Notes: generated by a model not told the origin, from the sequence alone. Shown: positions 45,968 to 55,693, counted from the stretch's first letter. The stretch: DNA of 64,000 bases from Azospirillum brasilense (GCF_022023855.1 NZ_CP059449.1:682001-746000); one strand, 5' to 3'. Translations and numbers: made by a program.

Positions 45968-47677
45968 ATGCTCAACGGCCTCTCTCCCATGCCCCTGCGC
46001 GCCTTGCGATCCAAAGGTTCCCCACTGCTCTACCGGATGCCGGGGTCGGCGCTGGTCCTGATGGTCTGCGCGGTGGCGCTGCTGCTGACGCTCGGGCTGT
46101 CGGCCAGCTTCGCGCTGCGCGACCGGGCGGCGGCCCTGCAGCACGCCCAGGACACAGCCGGCAACGCGAGCCTGCTGGTCGCGGAGCACGCGGCCCGGCT
46201 GGTGGAGACCAGCGACCTGATCCTGAAGCAGGCGGTCCAGCTCGCCGGACCGGCGGACGCCCCGCTGCCCAACGACCGGGCGGGCTGGGAGCGCTACGCG
46301 GCGCTGGTGCGGGGCACGCCCTATCTGGTGTCGATCTGGCTGTTCGACGCCGAGGGGAACGCCGTCCTGACCACCCGCCGCTTTCCCACCCCGGCGATGA
46401 ACGTCGCCGACCGCGACTATTTCGTGGCCCAGCGGGCCGGCGGCAGCGAGGCGGGCGGCCATCTCTTCATCACCGCGCTGGACAACAGCCGCTACAGCCA
46501 GGAGCCGCTGATCCTCCTCTCGCGCCCGCTGGCCGCCGCACCGGGGCAATTCCGCGGCGTGGCCCTGGTCGCCGTCTCGCCGCGCTACGTCCGCGACATC
46601 TACAAGAGCTTCGACTTCGACTACGCCCGCTCCATCACCCTGCGCCGCGCCGACGGCACGGTGCTGCTGCACGAGACCCAGGGGCCGGACGCCACCGACA
46701 GCGCGTTGGCGGAGGCCGCCGGGGAGCCGGAAATCTCCGCGCTGCGCCGGGTGGACAGTGTACCCGTGACCGCCGAGGTGGCCATCCCGGTGAGCAGCGT
46801 CATGGATCGCTGGCACGGGCAGCTCTGGACCTACATCTCCTACGCGCTGGCGGCCTTGGCCGCCGTGGCGGTGATCGGCGGGATGGCCCTTCAGCGCGCC
46901 CGGCGGGAGCGGCAGGCGGAGAACGCGCTCCAGCACGCCTACGACACGCTGGAGGAACGGGTCCTGCAGCGCACGGCGGAGCTGGCGCAGACCAACGCCC
47001 AGCTCGAAACGGTGGTGACCGACAAGGAGGTTTTGCTGAAGGAGGTTCAGCACCGGGTGAAGAACAACCTTCAGGTTATCTGCAGCCTGTTGCGCCTTCA
47101 GGCCGCCCGCATCGACGAGCCGGCCCGCCGCGCCTTCGACGAGAGCCTGCGCCGCATCCAGTGCATGAGCCTGATGCAGGAGCTTCTCTACCGCTCCGAC
47201 CAGCCGGCGCGCATCGACTTCGCCGACTATCTGCGCCAGCTCTGCGACGGGCTGGTCCGCTCGACCAACCCGACCGGGGCGCGGCTGACGGTGAACGCCC
47301 CCCAGCCCTGGAGCCTCGACGTCGATCAGGCCACCCCGCTCGCCCTGATCGCCAGCGAGCTGGTGTCCAACGCGCTGCTCCACGCCTTCCCCCTCGGCCA
47401 TCCCGGCACGGTGAGCGTGGAGCTGCTGCCGGAGGGGAGCGAGGGCATGCGGATGGTGGTGCGCGACGACGGCACCGGCCTGCCGCCCGATCCGTCCGCC
47501 GCGCAAAGCCGCGCGAACGACAAGCGCCAGAGCGGGCTGGGGCTGGTTCTGGTCCGGGCGCTGGCCCAGCAGGCCGGGGCGGCGGTGACCATCGACCGCC
47601 AGCCGGACGGTGGACCGGGCACCCGCTTCATCGTGTCGGTGCCGACCCTCGCCAAGACGCAGACGAAAGCCGCCTGA
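45968..47677 (+). CDS. Cache-domain histidine kinase, HisKA_2/HWE-like
   Basis: About 569 residues from the ATG at 45968; another ATG at 45989 is equally possible because neither has a strong ribosome binding site. TM1 (about 27-47), a periplasmic Cache sensor (50-275, with PAMNVADRDYFVAQR), TM2 (about 283-305), a coiled linker, then HisKA_2 with the phospho-His in LLKEVQHRVKNNLQVICSLL, and HATPase (ALIASELVSNALLHAF, VRDDGTGLP, GLGLVLV). No receiver gene is adjacent. HWE/HisKA_2 kinases often feed general stress or single-domain regulators; the partner is not known here. Confidence 0.9.
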   Translation: MLNGLSPMPLRALRSKGSPLLYRMPGSALVLMVCAVALLLTLGLSASFALRDRAAALQHAQDTAGNASLLVAEHAARLVETSDLILKQAVQLAGPADAPLPNDRAGWERYAALVRGTPYLVSIWLFDAEGNAVLTTRRFPTPAMNVADRDYFVAQRAGGSEAGGHLFITALDNSRYSQEPLILLSRPLAAAPGQFRGVALVAVSPRYVRDIYKSFDFDYARSITLRRADGTVLLHETQGPDATDSALAEAAGEPEISALRRVDSVPVTAEVAIPVSSVMDRWHGQLWTYISYALAALAAVAVIGGMALQRARRERQAENALQHAYDTLEERVLQRTAELAQTNAQLETVVTDKEVLLKEVQHRVKNNLQVICSLLRLQAARIDEPARRAFDESLRRIQCMSLMQELLYRSDQPARIDFADYLRQLCDGLVRSTNPTGARLTVNAPQPWSLDVDQATPLALIASELVSNALLHAFPLGHPGTVSVELLPEGSEGMRMVVRDDGTGLPPDPSAAQSRANDKRQSGLGLVLVRALAQQAGAAVTIDRQPDGGPGTRFIVSVPTLAKTQTKAA

Positions 47678-47713
47678 AAGGGGTCAGCCTGAAGTGGGCC
47701 GCCCGAGGAGCCA

Positions 47714-48283
47714 TCAGGGCCGCGGCGGCTCCAGGCGCAGATAGACCATGGCGGAAGCGAGCGCGCTGGCGTAGGCGTCCTCCCCGGCGCGCGGCGGCAG
47801 GTCGAGATCGCGCAGGATGCTGTCCAGCCGCAGATCGACCGCGTATTTGCCGGGCGCCTTGGCCTTGCGGCCGTAATACAGGCTGGACACCTCGATGCGC
47901 TGGTTCGGCAGCGCCATGCCGACCATCGGCTGCACCAACCGGTCGAGAAGCCCCACGGTGAAATCCAGGTAGTACCCGACCAGCGGCCGGTTGCCGATGA
48001 AGGCCAGCAGGCGGGACAGTGCGGGCTCCGCCGGTTCGGTGGGCCAGAAGGACAGGATCAGGCGCTGGCTGGTCAGGACGCGGCCGCCGCGGATGCGCAG
48101 CGCCGCGACGCCGCGCAGATCCGCCGTGGCCGCATCGAAGGAGGTGGCCTCGCAATGGATCGCCACCCGCTCCCCGGTCTCCTCCCCGGACAGCAGCAGG
48201 GCTCGATCGGGATGTTCGGGCATCGCCGGAACGGACGGCGCTCCCCCGTTGGCCACCACGCTGGCAATGGTCTCGGTCGGCAT
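47714..48283 (-). CDS. Exonuclease-like protein with degenerate DEDDh motifs
   Basis: 189 residues. The layout parallels a DnaQ fold: first strand with EATSFDAATADLRGVAALRI, a middle helix RPLVGYYLDFTVGLLDRL where active enzymes have PLVGHNxxFDxxFL, and a last helix GEDAYASALASAMVYL in place of HxAxxDA. The usual acidic and His residues are largely replaced. It starts 30 nt after the DUF294 gene, the same pairing seen in other proteobacteria where the partner is an active exonuclease. Catalytic loss is inferred by eye. Confidence 0.7.
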   Translation of the reverse strand: MPTETIASVVANGGAPSVPAMPEHPDRALLLSGEETGERVAIHCEATSFDAATADLRGVAALRIRGGRVLTSQRLILSFWPTEPAEPALSRLLAFIGNRPLVGYYLDFTVGLLDRLVQPMVGMALPNQRIEVSSLYYGRKAKAPGKYAVDLRLDSILRDLDLPPRAGEDAYASALASAMVYLRLEPPRP

Positions 48284-48313
48284 GCCGCCTCCTCTCCCCG
48301 CGCGCCCGGCGGG

Positions 48314-50143
48314 TCAATGGTTCAGGTGGAAGTGGTAGGCGAGCAGTTCCTTGAACTTCTTCACCAGCGCCAGACAATCCTTGAACTGGTCGCGGTCGAG
48401 CTTGCCCAAGGTCTCCGTACGGACGAGGTTGTCGGTCTGGGTGCCGGACACGCTGGCGTCCAGCCCGGCCTTCAGCCGCAGCGTGGACAGGAAGGTGAAG
48501 GCGTCGGCCAGTTCGCCCGCCATGCCGCGGTCGAAAACGCCCTGGTCGGCGAGCGCCCAGATGCGTTCGGTCGTGTTGGTCTCCGCCATGTGCTTCTCCA
48601 GCGCCAGCGCGCGGACGCCATGGACGATGGGGAAGATGCCGGCCTTCTTGATGTCCACCGCCTCATTGCGGCGCCGCTCGAACAGGCCGCCGAACAGACC
48701 CGACGGCGTGTCGAACGCGAGCGCCGGGCGGGCGAAGGCGGTGAAGAACATCTGGTTGTCCTGAAGCCGGCCCAGCAGGTAGCCCTTCGCCTCGGCCAGC
48801 AGGGCGGCGTCCCCGGCCACCGCCGCCGCGTCGTAGAAGATGGCGAGGTTCATCTGCGCCGCTTCGTCGGGCCGGTGGATCCAGTGGAAGAGGGAATCCT
48901 TGTACAGCGCCAGCGGACGCGTCCAGTCCGGGTTGGACACCATGATGCGCCCCGGGCAGGGCGGGTAGCCGAACTCGACCAGATGGCGGGTGAAGGCGTC
49001 GGTCACCTGCGACAGGGATGGGCAGTCGTAGCCGTCGCGCAGGATCAGACCGTTGTCCTGGTCGGTCTTCAGAAGCTGCTCGCCACGCCCCTCGCTGCCC
49101 ATCACGATCAGGCAGGAGTTGGCCAGCAGGTCGGGCGGCGCCAGCAGTTCGAACAGGCGGCGGAAGATCTTGCGGTTCAGCTCGGTCACGAGGTCAGCGA
49201 TGAAGGACACCTTGACGCCCGTGCCGTGCAGCGTGCGGATCAGCCCGACGATGTCCTGGCTGGCCCGGCCCAGATCCTCCGGCGTGGCGGCGCGGTCGAC
49301 CTTGAGCGCGACGACCTGGGAATGGTTGGACAGGACGGCCAGCAGGTCGGTCTGCTCCAGCAGGCCGGCGACCGCGCCCTGCTCGGTGATGACCAGACGG
49401 CGCACCGAATGCTTGGTCATCAGGATCAGCGCGTTGAACAGCAGGTCGTCGCGATCCAGAGCCAGCAGCTCGTAGCGGGCGAGCGGCCCCACCGGGCTGT
49501 CCACGGGCCGCCCCTCCAGCACCACAAGGTCGCGCAGATCGGTGCCGGTCAGGATGCCGACGCGCCCCCCCTTTTTCGGATCGCCATCCCGGACCAGCAC
49601 GCTGCTCGCCTGGTTCCGCTTCATCGCCGCCGCCGCGTCGCGCAGGGACGCCCCGGCCTCGACGAAGACCGGCGGGTGCAGATAGGCCTGCCGGATGCGC
49701 GCCATCGTCAGCGCGGCGGTTTCGCGGTTGGATCGCTCGTTGGCCAGCGCGCTCAGCCGGTCGGCGAACGCCTGCTGGATCACCGCGCCGAAGGCGGCGT
49801 TCTCGTGCGCCAGTTCGAGAAGGATCGGACGCGGCACCAGATCGCACAGCGTGTCCTCCGCCGCGACGAAGCTGCGCGCCTGCCCGTCGGAGAACAGCGC
49901 CTGGAGGTCGAAGCTGTCGTGGGCGCCGTGCACCGCCACCACCTCGCCGCCCCGGCGTTCGTGGACCAGCCCCTGCCGCACCACAAACAGGCAATCCGCC
50001 GGCTCGTCCCGGCTCAGGATCACGCCGTCCCGGGGGTAGACGCCGAGGTCGAGCGCGGCGGCGAGCCGCTGCCGCTGCTCCGGCGTCAGGCGGTCGAAGG
50101 GGGAGACGGAGAAATCGAAAGCGTCGGACAAAATCCGCTCCAC
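48314..50143 (-). CDS. DUF294 nucleotidyltransferase with cNMP-binding and CBS domains
   Basis: 609 residues. Order: cyclic-nucleotide-binding-like domain (1-135), two CBS motifs (150-275: MKRNQASSVLVRDGD, GILTGTDLRDLV, KHSVRRLVITEQGAVAGLLEQTDLL), the DUF294 putative nucleotidyltransferase domain (MGSEGRGEQLLKTDQDNGLI near 350-370, with the G-S and D-x-D motif), and the DUF294 C-terminal substrate-binding-like region. It resembles GlnD-type sensors that couple ligand binding to nucleotide transfer. The target is unknown. The following exonuclease-like gene is probably co-transcribed. Confidence 0.9.
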   Translation of the reverse strand: MERILSDAFDFSVSPFDRLTPEQRQRLAAALDLGVYPRDGVILSRDEPADCLFVVRQGLVHERRGGEVVAVHGAHDSFDLQALFSDGQARSFVAAEDTLCDLVPRPILLELAHENAAFGAVIQQAFADRLSALANERSNRETAALTMARIRQAYLHPPVFVEAGASLRDAAAAMKRNQASSVLVRDGDPKKGGRVGILTGTDLRDLVVLEGRPVDSPVGPLARYELLALDRDDLLFNALILMTKHSVRRLVITEQGAVAGLLEQTDLLAVLSNHSQVVALKVDRAATPEDLGRASQDIVGLIRTLHGTGVKVSFIADLVTELNRKIFRRLFELLAPPDLLANSCLIVMGSEGRGEQLLKTDQDNGLILRDGYDCPSLSQVTDAFTRHLVEFGYPPCPGRIMVSNPDWTRPLALYKDSLFHWIHRPDEAAQMNLAIFYDAAAVAGDAALLAEAKGYLLGRLQDNQMFFTAFARPALAFDTPSGLFGGLFERRRNEAVDIKKAGIFPIVHGVRALALEKHMAETNTTERIWALADQGVFDRGMAGELADAFTFLSTLRLKAGLDASVSGTQTDNLVRTETLGKLDRDQFKDCLALVKKFKELLAYHFHLNH

Positions 50144-50163
50144 GAACCAGCGGGTGAATAAAA

Positions 50164-50197
50164 AAGGCGCCCCAAGACCGTGGTCTTGAGGCGCCTT
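50164..50197 (-). terminator. Rho-independent terminator after actP
   Basis: AAGGCGCCCCAAGACC (50164-50179) pairs with GGTCTTGAGGCGCCTT (50182-50197) with one mismatch. On the minus strand the stem is followed by TTTTTTATT, a classic terminator 52 nt past the actP stop. Confidence 0.9.
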
Positions 50198-50248
50198 GAA
50201 GATTACACCAGCCCCTTCATCTGCGGAAGGTGGGTGCGACCATTCGCA

Positions 50249-51970
50249 TTAGTGAGCGGAAGCCCCTTCGGCGCCCAAACCGGTCTGCGACCGGATGTAC
50301 TGGGCCTTGTAAGCCTCGCGCTCGTCCTGCGCCGCCTTGCTGTTGTCGGTGATCGAGAAGAACCAGATCGCCAGGAACGACAGCGGGATGGTGAAGGCGC
50401 CCGGGTTGTCGTACGGGAAGATGGCGGCCGGGTTGCCCAGCACCGACTTCCACACGGTCGGACCCAGGATCAGCAGCGTCACCGAGGACACCAGGCCGAT
50501 CCAGCCGCCGAGAACGGCGCCGCGGGTGGTCATCCGGCCCCAGAACATCGACATCAGCAGAACCGGGAAGTTCGCCGAGGCCGCGATCACGAAGGCGAGG
50601 CCGACCATGAAGGCCACGTTCTGGTTCTCGAAGGCGATGCCGAGGAAGATCGAGACGATGCCGATGACCACCGTGGTGATCTTCGACACGCGGATCTCGT
50701 CATGCTCCGACGCACGGCCCTTGGCGATCACCGAGGCGTACAGATCGTGCGACACGGCCGAGGCGCCGGCCAGCGTCAGGCCCGCGACCACCGCGAGGAT
50801 GGTGGCGAAGGCCACCGCCGAGATGAAGCCGAAGAACAGGTCGCCGCCCACCGCGTGCGCGGTGTGGATGGCCGCCATGTTGGAGCCGCCGATGATCATC
50901 GCCGGGTTGGGCTTGCCGCCCGCCGCCGCCAGCTTGGCCGCGTCGAGGAACGGATAGGCGCCGGTGGCGTCCGGGGCCAGCAGCAGCACGATGGCGCCGA
51001 AGCCGATGATGAAGGTCAGGATGTAGAAGTAGCCGATGAAGCCGGTCGCGTAGAACACCGACTTGCGGGCCTCGCGGGCGTCCGACACCGTGAAGAAGCG
51101 CATCAGGATGTGCGGCAGGCCGGCGGTGCCGAACATCAGCGCCATGCCCAGCGAGATCGCCGAGACCGGATCGGTGATGAGGGCGCCCGGCGCCATGATG
51201 CCGGTCGCCTTCGGGTGGACCTGCGTGGCCGTGGCGAACATCGCCTCCGGGCTGAAGCCGAACTTGGCGAGCACCGCGAAGGCCATGAAGGAAGCGCCCG
51301 ACAGCAGCAGCACGGCCTTGATGATCTGCACCCAGGTGGTGGCGAGCATGCCGCCGAAGGTCACGTAGGCGATCATCAGGACGCCGACGATCACCACCGC
51401 CCACATGTAGTCGAGGCCGAACAGCAGCTGGATCAGCTTGCCGGCGCCGACCATCTGGGCGATCAGGTAGAAGGTCACCGTGGCGAGCGAGCCGCAGGCG
51501 GCCATCGTGCGCATCGGGGTCTGCTGGAAGCGGTAGGAGGCCACGTCGGCGAAGGTGTACTTGCCGAGGTTGCGCAGGCGCTCAGCGACCAGGAACAGGA
51601 TGATCGGCCAGCCGACCAGCCAGCCCACCGAGAAGATCAGGCCGTCGAAGCCGGAGGTGTAGACGAGGCCGGCGATGCCGAGGAAGGACGCCGCCGACAT
51701 GTAGTCGCCGGCGATGGCGAGGCCGTTCTGGAAGCCGGTGATGCCGCCGCCGGCGGCGTAGAAGTCCTTCGCCGACTTCGTGCGGCGCGCCGCCCAGTAG
51801 GTGATGCCGAGCGTGGCCAGCACGAAGATCAGGAACATGACGATCGCCGAGAAGTTCGTCGCCTGCTTCTGAACCGCGCCTTCGACCGCCGCCGCGTGCA
51901 CCGACGCGGGGATGAGCGCGCCGGCCGCAACGGCCGCGACGCCCACACGATTGACCAGCGAACGCATCAC
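50249..51970 (-). CDS. actP: Cation/acetate symporter ActP
   Basis: 573 residues of the sodium:solute symporter family, with an N-terminal signal-like segment ending at VHAAAVEG, then about 13 transmembrane helices. Family features: YYAAGG-type segment here as [29 protein letters not shown] (spread over residues 70-98) and [16 protein letters not shown], the SSF signature. It imports acetate and related short-chain acids. The ATG overlaps the stop of the upstream DUF485 gene (ATGA), so the two are translationally coupled. A strong terminator follows. Confidence 0.95.
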   Translation of the reverse strand: MMRSLVNRVGVAAVAAGALIPASVHAAAVEGAVQKQATNFSAIVMFLIFVLATLGITYWAARRTKSAKDFYAAGGGITGFQNGLAIAGDYMSAASFLGIAGLVYTSGFDGLIFSVGWLVGWPIILFLVAERLRNLGKYTFADVASYRFQQTPMRTMAACGSLATVTFYLIAQMVGAGKLIQLLFGLDYMWAVVIVGVLMIAYVTFGGMLATTWVQIIKAVLLLSGASFMAFAVLAKFGFSPEAMFATATQVHPKATGIMAPGALITDPVSAISLGMALMFGTAGLPHILMRFFTVSDAREARKSVFYATGFIGYFYILTFIIGFGAIVLLLAPDATGAYPFLDAAKLAAAGGKPNPAMIIGGSNMAAIHTAHAVGGDLFFGFISAVAFATILAVVAGLTLAGASAVSHDLYASVIAKGRASEHDEIRVSKITTVVIGIVSIFLGIAFENQNVAFMVGLAFVIAASANFPVLLMSMFWGRMTTRGAVLGGWIGLVSSVTLLILGPTVWKSVLGNPAAIFPYDNPGAFTIPLSFLAIWFFSITDNSKAAQDEREAYKAQYIRSQTGLGAEGASAH

Positions 51971-52269
51971 TTCGACTCCTCCATGATCTGCCGGTTCAGC
52001 TCATCGAACTCGCCGTTCGCCCGATGCACGTAGATGCCGGTCAGGATGAAGGCGGAGATGATGGTGAAGAGGCCGACGGGGATACCCCAGGTGGTCACGC
52101 CATTGCCGATCGGGGTACCCAGAAACCCCTTGCCGAACGCGACCAGCAGGATGAAGCCGAAGTAGATGACGAGCATGGCGATCGAAAGCGTCCACGCGAA
52201 TGCGCTACGCTTCTGCACCAGCTCCTGAAACTTGGGATTCGCGAGAATCCTCTGAGCGTTTTCTTTCAT
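51967..52269 (-). CDS. yjcH: DUF485 membrane protein (YjcH)
   Basis: 100 residues with the DUF485 start pattern [32 protein letters not shown] and two transmembrane helices (about 23-46 and 60-82). It lies directly before actP with a 4-nt overlap, the same order as E. coli acs-yjcH-actP; acs is not in the window. A small accessory subunit or stabiliser of the symporter is the usual inference. Confidence 0.93.
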   Translation of the reverse strand: MKENAQRILANPKFQELVQKRSAFAWTLSIAMLVIYFGFILLVAFGKGFLGTPIGNGVTTWGIPVGLFTIISAFILTGIYVHRANGEFDELNRQIMEESK

Positions 52270-52487
52270 AGTGCGTCCCCTCGCGAGTGCCGAGCGATTT
52301 TTGCAAGGTCATATTAGACACTCGGGCCATATGGTCTTTGTAACGAACTATCCCGTCAACAACTTTGATGCAGGCCAACCGCTAAAAAGCGGCTTGACGC
52401 AGCCCGCGGCCGTTGTTCCGGAGGTTCGTTCACAAACCCATGGCAGCGAAAGGGCAAGGGGTGCACGAAATATTGTGAAGCGTGGGC

Positions 52488-53015
52488 TTAAGAATTGGTG
52501 CGCGGAAGCCAAGGTATGCGACCAAAAGTCACACCTTCCTCCTTCAACTCCTCCGCTTCCTTGTCGGTGGCCTCGCCATAGATTCCGCGCGGATCGGTTT
52601 CGCCATAATGGATGCGCCGCGCCTCTTCCGCGAAACGGTCCCCGACGTAATCGCAATTCGTTTCAACCGTGCGGCGAACTTCCGTCAATTGACGCATAAC
52701 CTCCGCCGCGAAGCGCTCGCGCAGTTCTGCCGGCACGGAGGGCGTTGCGGACGCGGGGGGAGCCGTGGGCACCGTTGCAGCGCCGCCTGCCTCTGCGGGC
52801 ACCGCTTCCGGCGCACCGCCGTCCCGGGGAGCCTCATCCCTGGAGCGCCCGTTTTTGGCGATGCGCGGGGCCATGGGGGCCTTGGTGATGTGCGTGTCGC
52901 CGCAGACCGGGCAGGCGATGGCCTTGGCGGCGGCCTGCGTCTCGTAGGCGTCGCCGTTGCGGAACCAGGCTTCGAACCGGTGGTCGGCCGTGCATTTCAG
53001 AACGAAGAGGATCAT
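52488..53015 (-). CDS. DUF1178 family protein
   Basis: 175 residues from the ATG at 53013-53015. The N-terminus ILFVLKCTADHRFEAWFRNGDAYETQ, then CPVCGDTHITKAPMAPRI (zinc-ribbon-like), and the C-terminal VGDRFAEEARRIHYGETDPRGIYGEAT are all typical of DUF1178. A low-complexity Ala/Pro linker joins the two conserved parts. Function unknown; in alphaproteobacteria it often sits near grxC and a carbon-nitrogen hydrolase gene, as here. Confidence 0.9.
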   Translation of the reverse strand: MILFVLKCTADHRFEAWFRNGDAYETQAAAKAIACPVCGDTHITKAPMAPRIAKNGRSRDEAPRDGGAPEAVPAEAGGAATVPTAPPASATPSVPAELRERFAAEVMRQLTEVRRTVETNCDYVGDRFAEEARRIHYGETDPRGIYGEATDKEAEELKEEGVTFGRIPWLPRTNS

Positions 53016-53146
53016 GTCCCCGTCGGATGCTCCACAATGAGAAGAACGGATGGTCATGATATACGGTCGGTGACCGGTTGCCAGTTCAGCACGACGCCGG
53101 CGTCGCGGTCAAACACACGTCATGAAAGAGCGGAAGGATCCGTCCC

Positions 53147-53752
53147 TTGTCCACACCGTCCCCCGCCGGATCGCCCCATTCCGCGATCAGCCCGCCGTCC
53201 CCCTGGGTTGCGCGCTTCGCGCCGCTGGTGCGCACGGGCGGCCCGGTGCTCGACCTCGCCTGCGGGTCGGGGCGGCACCTGCGGCTGTTCCAGGCGCGCA
53301 ACCACCCGGTGGTCGGGCTGGACCGCGACCTGCGTGGGGTGGCCGACCTGTCCGGGACGGCGGGGGTGGAACTGGTGGAGGCCGATCTGGAGAGTGGAGC
53401 GCCGGTGCCGCTGCTGCGCGACCGCCGCTTCGCCGCGATCGTGGTGACCAACTACCTGCACCGCCCGCTGTTCCCCGCCATCCTCGACGCGTTGGAACCC
53501 GGCGGCCTTCTCCTTTATGAGACCTTCGCCCTGGGCAACGCCCGCTTCGGCCGCCCCGCCTCCCCCGCCTTCCTGCTGCGCAGCGGCGAGCTTCTGGAGG
53601 TGGCGTGCGGGCGTCTGCAGGTCGTCGCCTACGAGCATGGCGAGGTCGCCTCGCCCAAGGCCGCGGTCGTTCAGCGGCTGTGCGCGGTCAAGGATCTGGA
53701 GGCCGGAAGCGGCCTGGACGGCGACCCGGAGCCCCGCCCCCTGCCCGCCTGA
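53147..53752 (+). CDS. SAM-dependent methyltransferase (TehB-like)
   Basis: 201 residues from a TTG start (53147-53149) with GGAAGGA upstream. The class I core is compact: VLDLACGSGRHLRLF (motif I), VVGLDRDLRGVADL, and the post-core FAAIVVTNYLHRPLFPAILDALEPGGLLLYETFA, spread over residues 95-128. This small-molecule layout is found in TehB/UbiE-like enzymes. It lies between DUF1178 (-) and the nit gene (-), convergent with the latter, with 7 bp between stops. Substrate unknown. Confidence 0.88.
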   Translation: MSTPSPAGSPHSAISPPSPWVARFAPLVRTGGPVLDLACGSGRHLRLFQARNHPVVGLDRDLRGVADLSGTAGVELVEADLESGAPVPLLRDRRFAAIVVTNYLHRPLFPAILDALEPGGLLLYETFALGNARFGRPASPAFLLRSGELLEVACGRLQVVAYEHGEVASPKAAVVQRLCAVKDLEAGSGLDGDPEPRPLPA

Positions 53753-53759
53753 CGGCCGC

Positions 53760-54594
53760 TCAGAAGCCGACCCGCTCCAGCGTGAAGGTCCGGTCGTGGG
53801 TAAGGGCCGGCACCATGCGGCGGGCCTCCTCGACGCGGGCCATGTCCAGCTCCGCCAGGACGAAGCCCACCGCCTCCTCGGCGTCGGCCAGCACCTCGCC
53901 CCAGGGGGCGACGATCAGGGAATGGCCGTAGGTCAGCCGTCCCTGGTCGTGGCTGCCGGTCTGGGCCGGGGCCAGGACGAAGCAGCCCGTCTCGATGGCG
54001 CGGGCGCGCAGCAGCGTGTGCCAGTGCGCCCGGGTCGGCACGGTGAAGGCCGCCGGCACCGTCAGGATCGACGCCCCCGCCTGGGCCAGCGCCCGGTAGA
54101 GATAGGCGAAGCGCAGGTCGTAGCAGACGGTCATCCCCACCCCGGCCCCAGGGCGTGGCGGCCAGGACCGCGCGGTCGCCGGGCCGGAAGGTCGCGGATT
54201 CGCGGTAGCTCTCCCCGCCCTTCAGGTCGACGTCGAACATGTGGAGCTTGTCGTAATGGGCGACGACCCGCCCCTTGGCGTCGAACAGGCAACTGCGGTT
54301 GGCCACCCGACCGTCGTCGAGCAGGACACCCAGCGTCCCGGCGAGCAGCCAAGCCCCGGTCTCCCGCGCCAGATCGGCGAAGAAGGGGATGGCCGGATGC
54401 TCGTCGGCCGTCTTCACCCGCTCCAGCACCTTGGCCCGGCCCTGGACGATCATGCTGACATTCTCGGGCAGGGCGATGAAGTCCGCTCCGGCGTCGCGCG
54501 CCCGGCGGACCAGATCGCCCGCCGCCTGAAGGTTCGGAAGGATTTCCGTGCCAGCGTTGACCTGGACGCAGGCGGCCTTCAGGACGCCGCTCAT
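53760..54594 (-). pseudogene. Carbon-nitrogen hydrolase (Nit family), frameshifted
   Basis: Reading from the ATG at 54594, about 150 codons are a good Nit/omega-amidase N-terminal half (catalytic Glu in FIALPENVSM, Lys in AHYDKLHMFDVD). At about 54135-54147 the frame breaks: the catalytic Cys segment GMTVCYDLRFAYLYRAL and the rest to 53760 are in the next frame. Removing one G from the run GGCCGGGGTGGGG restores a continuous protein of about 277 residues. Intact homologues deaminate alpha-ketoglutaramate or repair deaminated glutathione. Either a recent 1-bp insertion or a homopolymer base-calling error. It overlaps the grxC stop by 4 nt. Confidence 0.85.
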
Positions 54595-54854
54595 CCCCCG
54601 ATTCCCAGGATCGGATCGAGCTTGCCGGCACGGTCCAGCGCGTGGATGTCATCGGAGCCGCCGTAGGGCTTGCCGTCGATGAAGACCTGCGGCACGGTCA
54701 TGCGCCCCTCGGCCCGCTGCACCATCTCCTCGCGGCGGCCCGGATGCATGTAGAGGTCGATCTCCTCATACGCCACCCCCTTGCTGTCGAGCAGGCGCTT
54801 GGCGCGCGAGCAATAGGGGCAGAAGGGCGTGGTGTAGATGACGACGTCGGCCAT
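54591..54854 (-). CDS. grxC: Glutaredoxin 3
   Basis: 87 residues, standard length. The active site CPYC is at residues 12-15, with the cis-Pro segment TVPQVFIDGKPYGG and the GSDD motif for glutathione binding. It reduces disulfides and glutathionylated proteins with glutathione. Its stop overlaps the start of the nit gene (ATGA), so nit should be translated by coupling. It lies 89 nt after comF. Confidence 0.96.
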   Translation of the reverse strand: MADVVIYTTPFCPYCSRAKRLLDSKGVAYEEIDLYMHPGRREEMVQRAEGRMTVPQVFIDGKPYGGSDDIHALDRAGKLDPILGIGG

Positions 54855-54943
54855 GCGGAGGGCTCCTTGGCTGTTTTGAACGGTTATAAGATCAACCGCC
54901 GCACCGCGTCACCCGTTACGTTTTCATGGCTCACACCCACGGC

Positions 54944-55693
54944 TCACGTCTTGACGACGCGCGCCAGGGTCAGTGCGTCCACCCGCTCCGCCCCCGCGCG
55001 CAGCAGAACCCGCGCGCATTCCGACAGGGTCGCCCCGGTGGTCAGCACGTCGTCCACCAGGACGATGCGCTTTCCCGCCACCCGCGGCTCCAGCCCCGGC
55101 CGGACCGCGAAGGCTCCCTTGACGTTCCGCCGCCGCCCCGAGCGGTCGAGCCCGCCCTGCGACGGGGTGGACCGGCGGCGGATCAGCAGGTCGGGAATCA
55201 CCGGACGCCCGGCCTGCCGGCCCGCCGCCTGGGCGAGCAGGGCCGCCTGGTTGTAGCGGCGCCGGAACAGCCGAAGGCGGTGCAGCGGCACCGGGGCCAG
55301 CAGGTCGGCGTCGGCCAGCAGTTCCGCCCCGGCGCGGGCCATCCAGGCGCCGTAGGCCACGGCGGCGTGGATGCGGTCGCCATGCTTGAAGCCGAGGACC
55401 AGCGGGCGGCTGCCGTCGTCGTAGGCCAGGACGGCGCGGGCACGGGCGAAGACCGGAACCTCCGCAATGCAGGCGCCGCACAGCGGCTCCCCCTCCAGCG
55501 CGAAGTCGAAGGGCGTGCCGCAACAAGCGCAGAGTGGAGGTGCGATGAAGGTCAGGCCGCTCCAGCACGGCGCGCAGAGGCCGCCCTGCCGGTCGGTCCA
55601 CCGCCCCGCCGCAGCACAGGCAGCGCGGCGGCAGCAGCGCGTGTCGAGAATTCCCGCCAGAACCCTGGTCGCCAGCCGCTGCGGAAGGGCCAT
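54944..55693 (-). CDS. ComF family phosphoribosyltransferase-like protein, altered N-terminus
   Basis: 249 residues. The PRPP-binding motif IVLVDDVLTTGAT (near residue 213), the second zinc-finger pair (LCACCGTPF, LCGACIAEVP) and DADLLAPVPLHRLRLFRRRYNQAALLA are typical of ComF. The first zinc-finger half is odd: the reading frame gives RCCRRAACAAAGRW, while an overlapping frame (about 55585-55640) gives LLPPRCLCCGGAVD, the canonical motif. This implies two compensating indels. ComF proteins aid DNA uptake in competent bacteria; here the role is unclear. It follows fliQ by 13 nt. Confidence 0.85.
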   Translation of the reverse strand: MALPQRLATRVLAGILDTRCCRRAACAAAGRWTDRQGGLCAPCWSGLTFIAPPLCACCGTPFDFALEGEPLCGACIAEVPVFARARAVLAYDDGSRPLVLGFKHGDRIHAAVAYGAWMARAGAELLADADLLAPVPLHRLRLFRRRYNQAALLAQAAGRQAGRPVIPDLLIRRRSTPSQGGLDRSGRRRNVKGAFAVRPGLEPRVAGKRIVLVDDVLTTGATLSECARVLLRAGAERVDALTLARVVKT

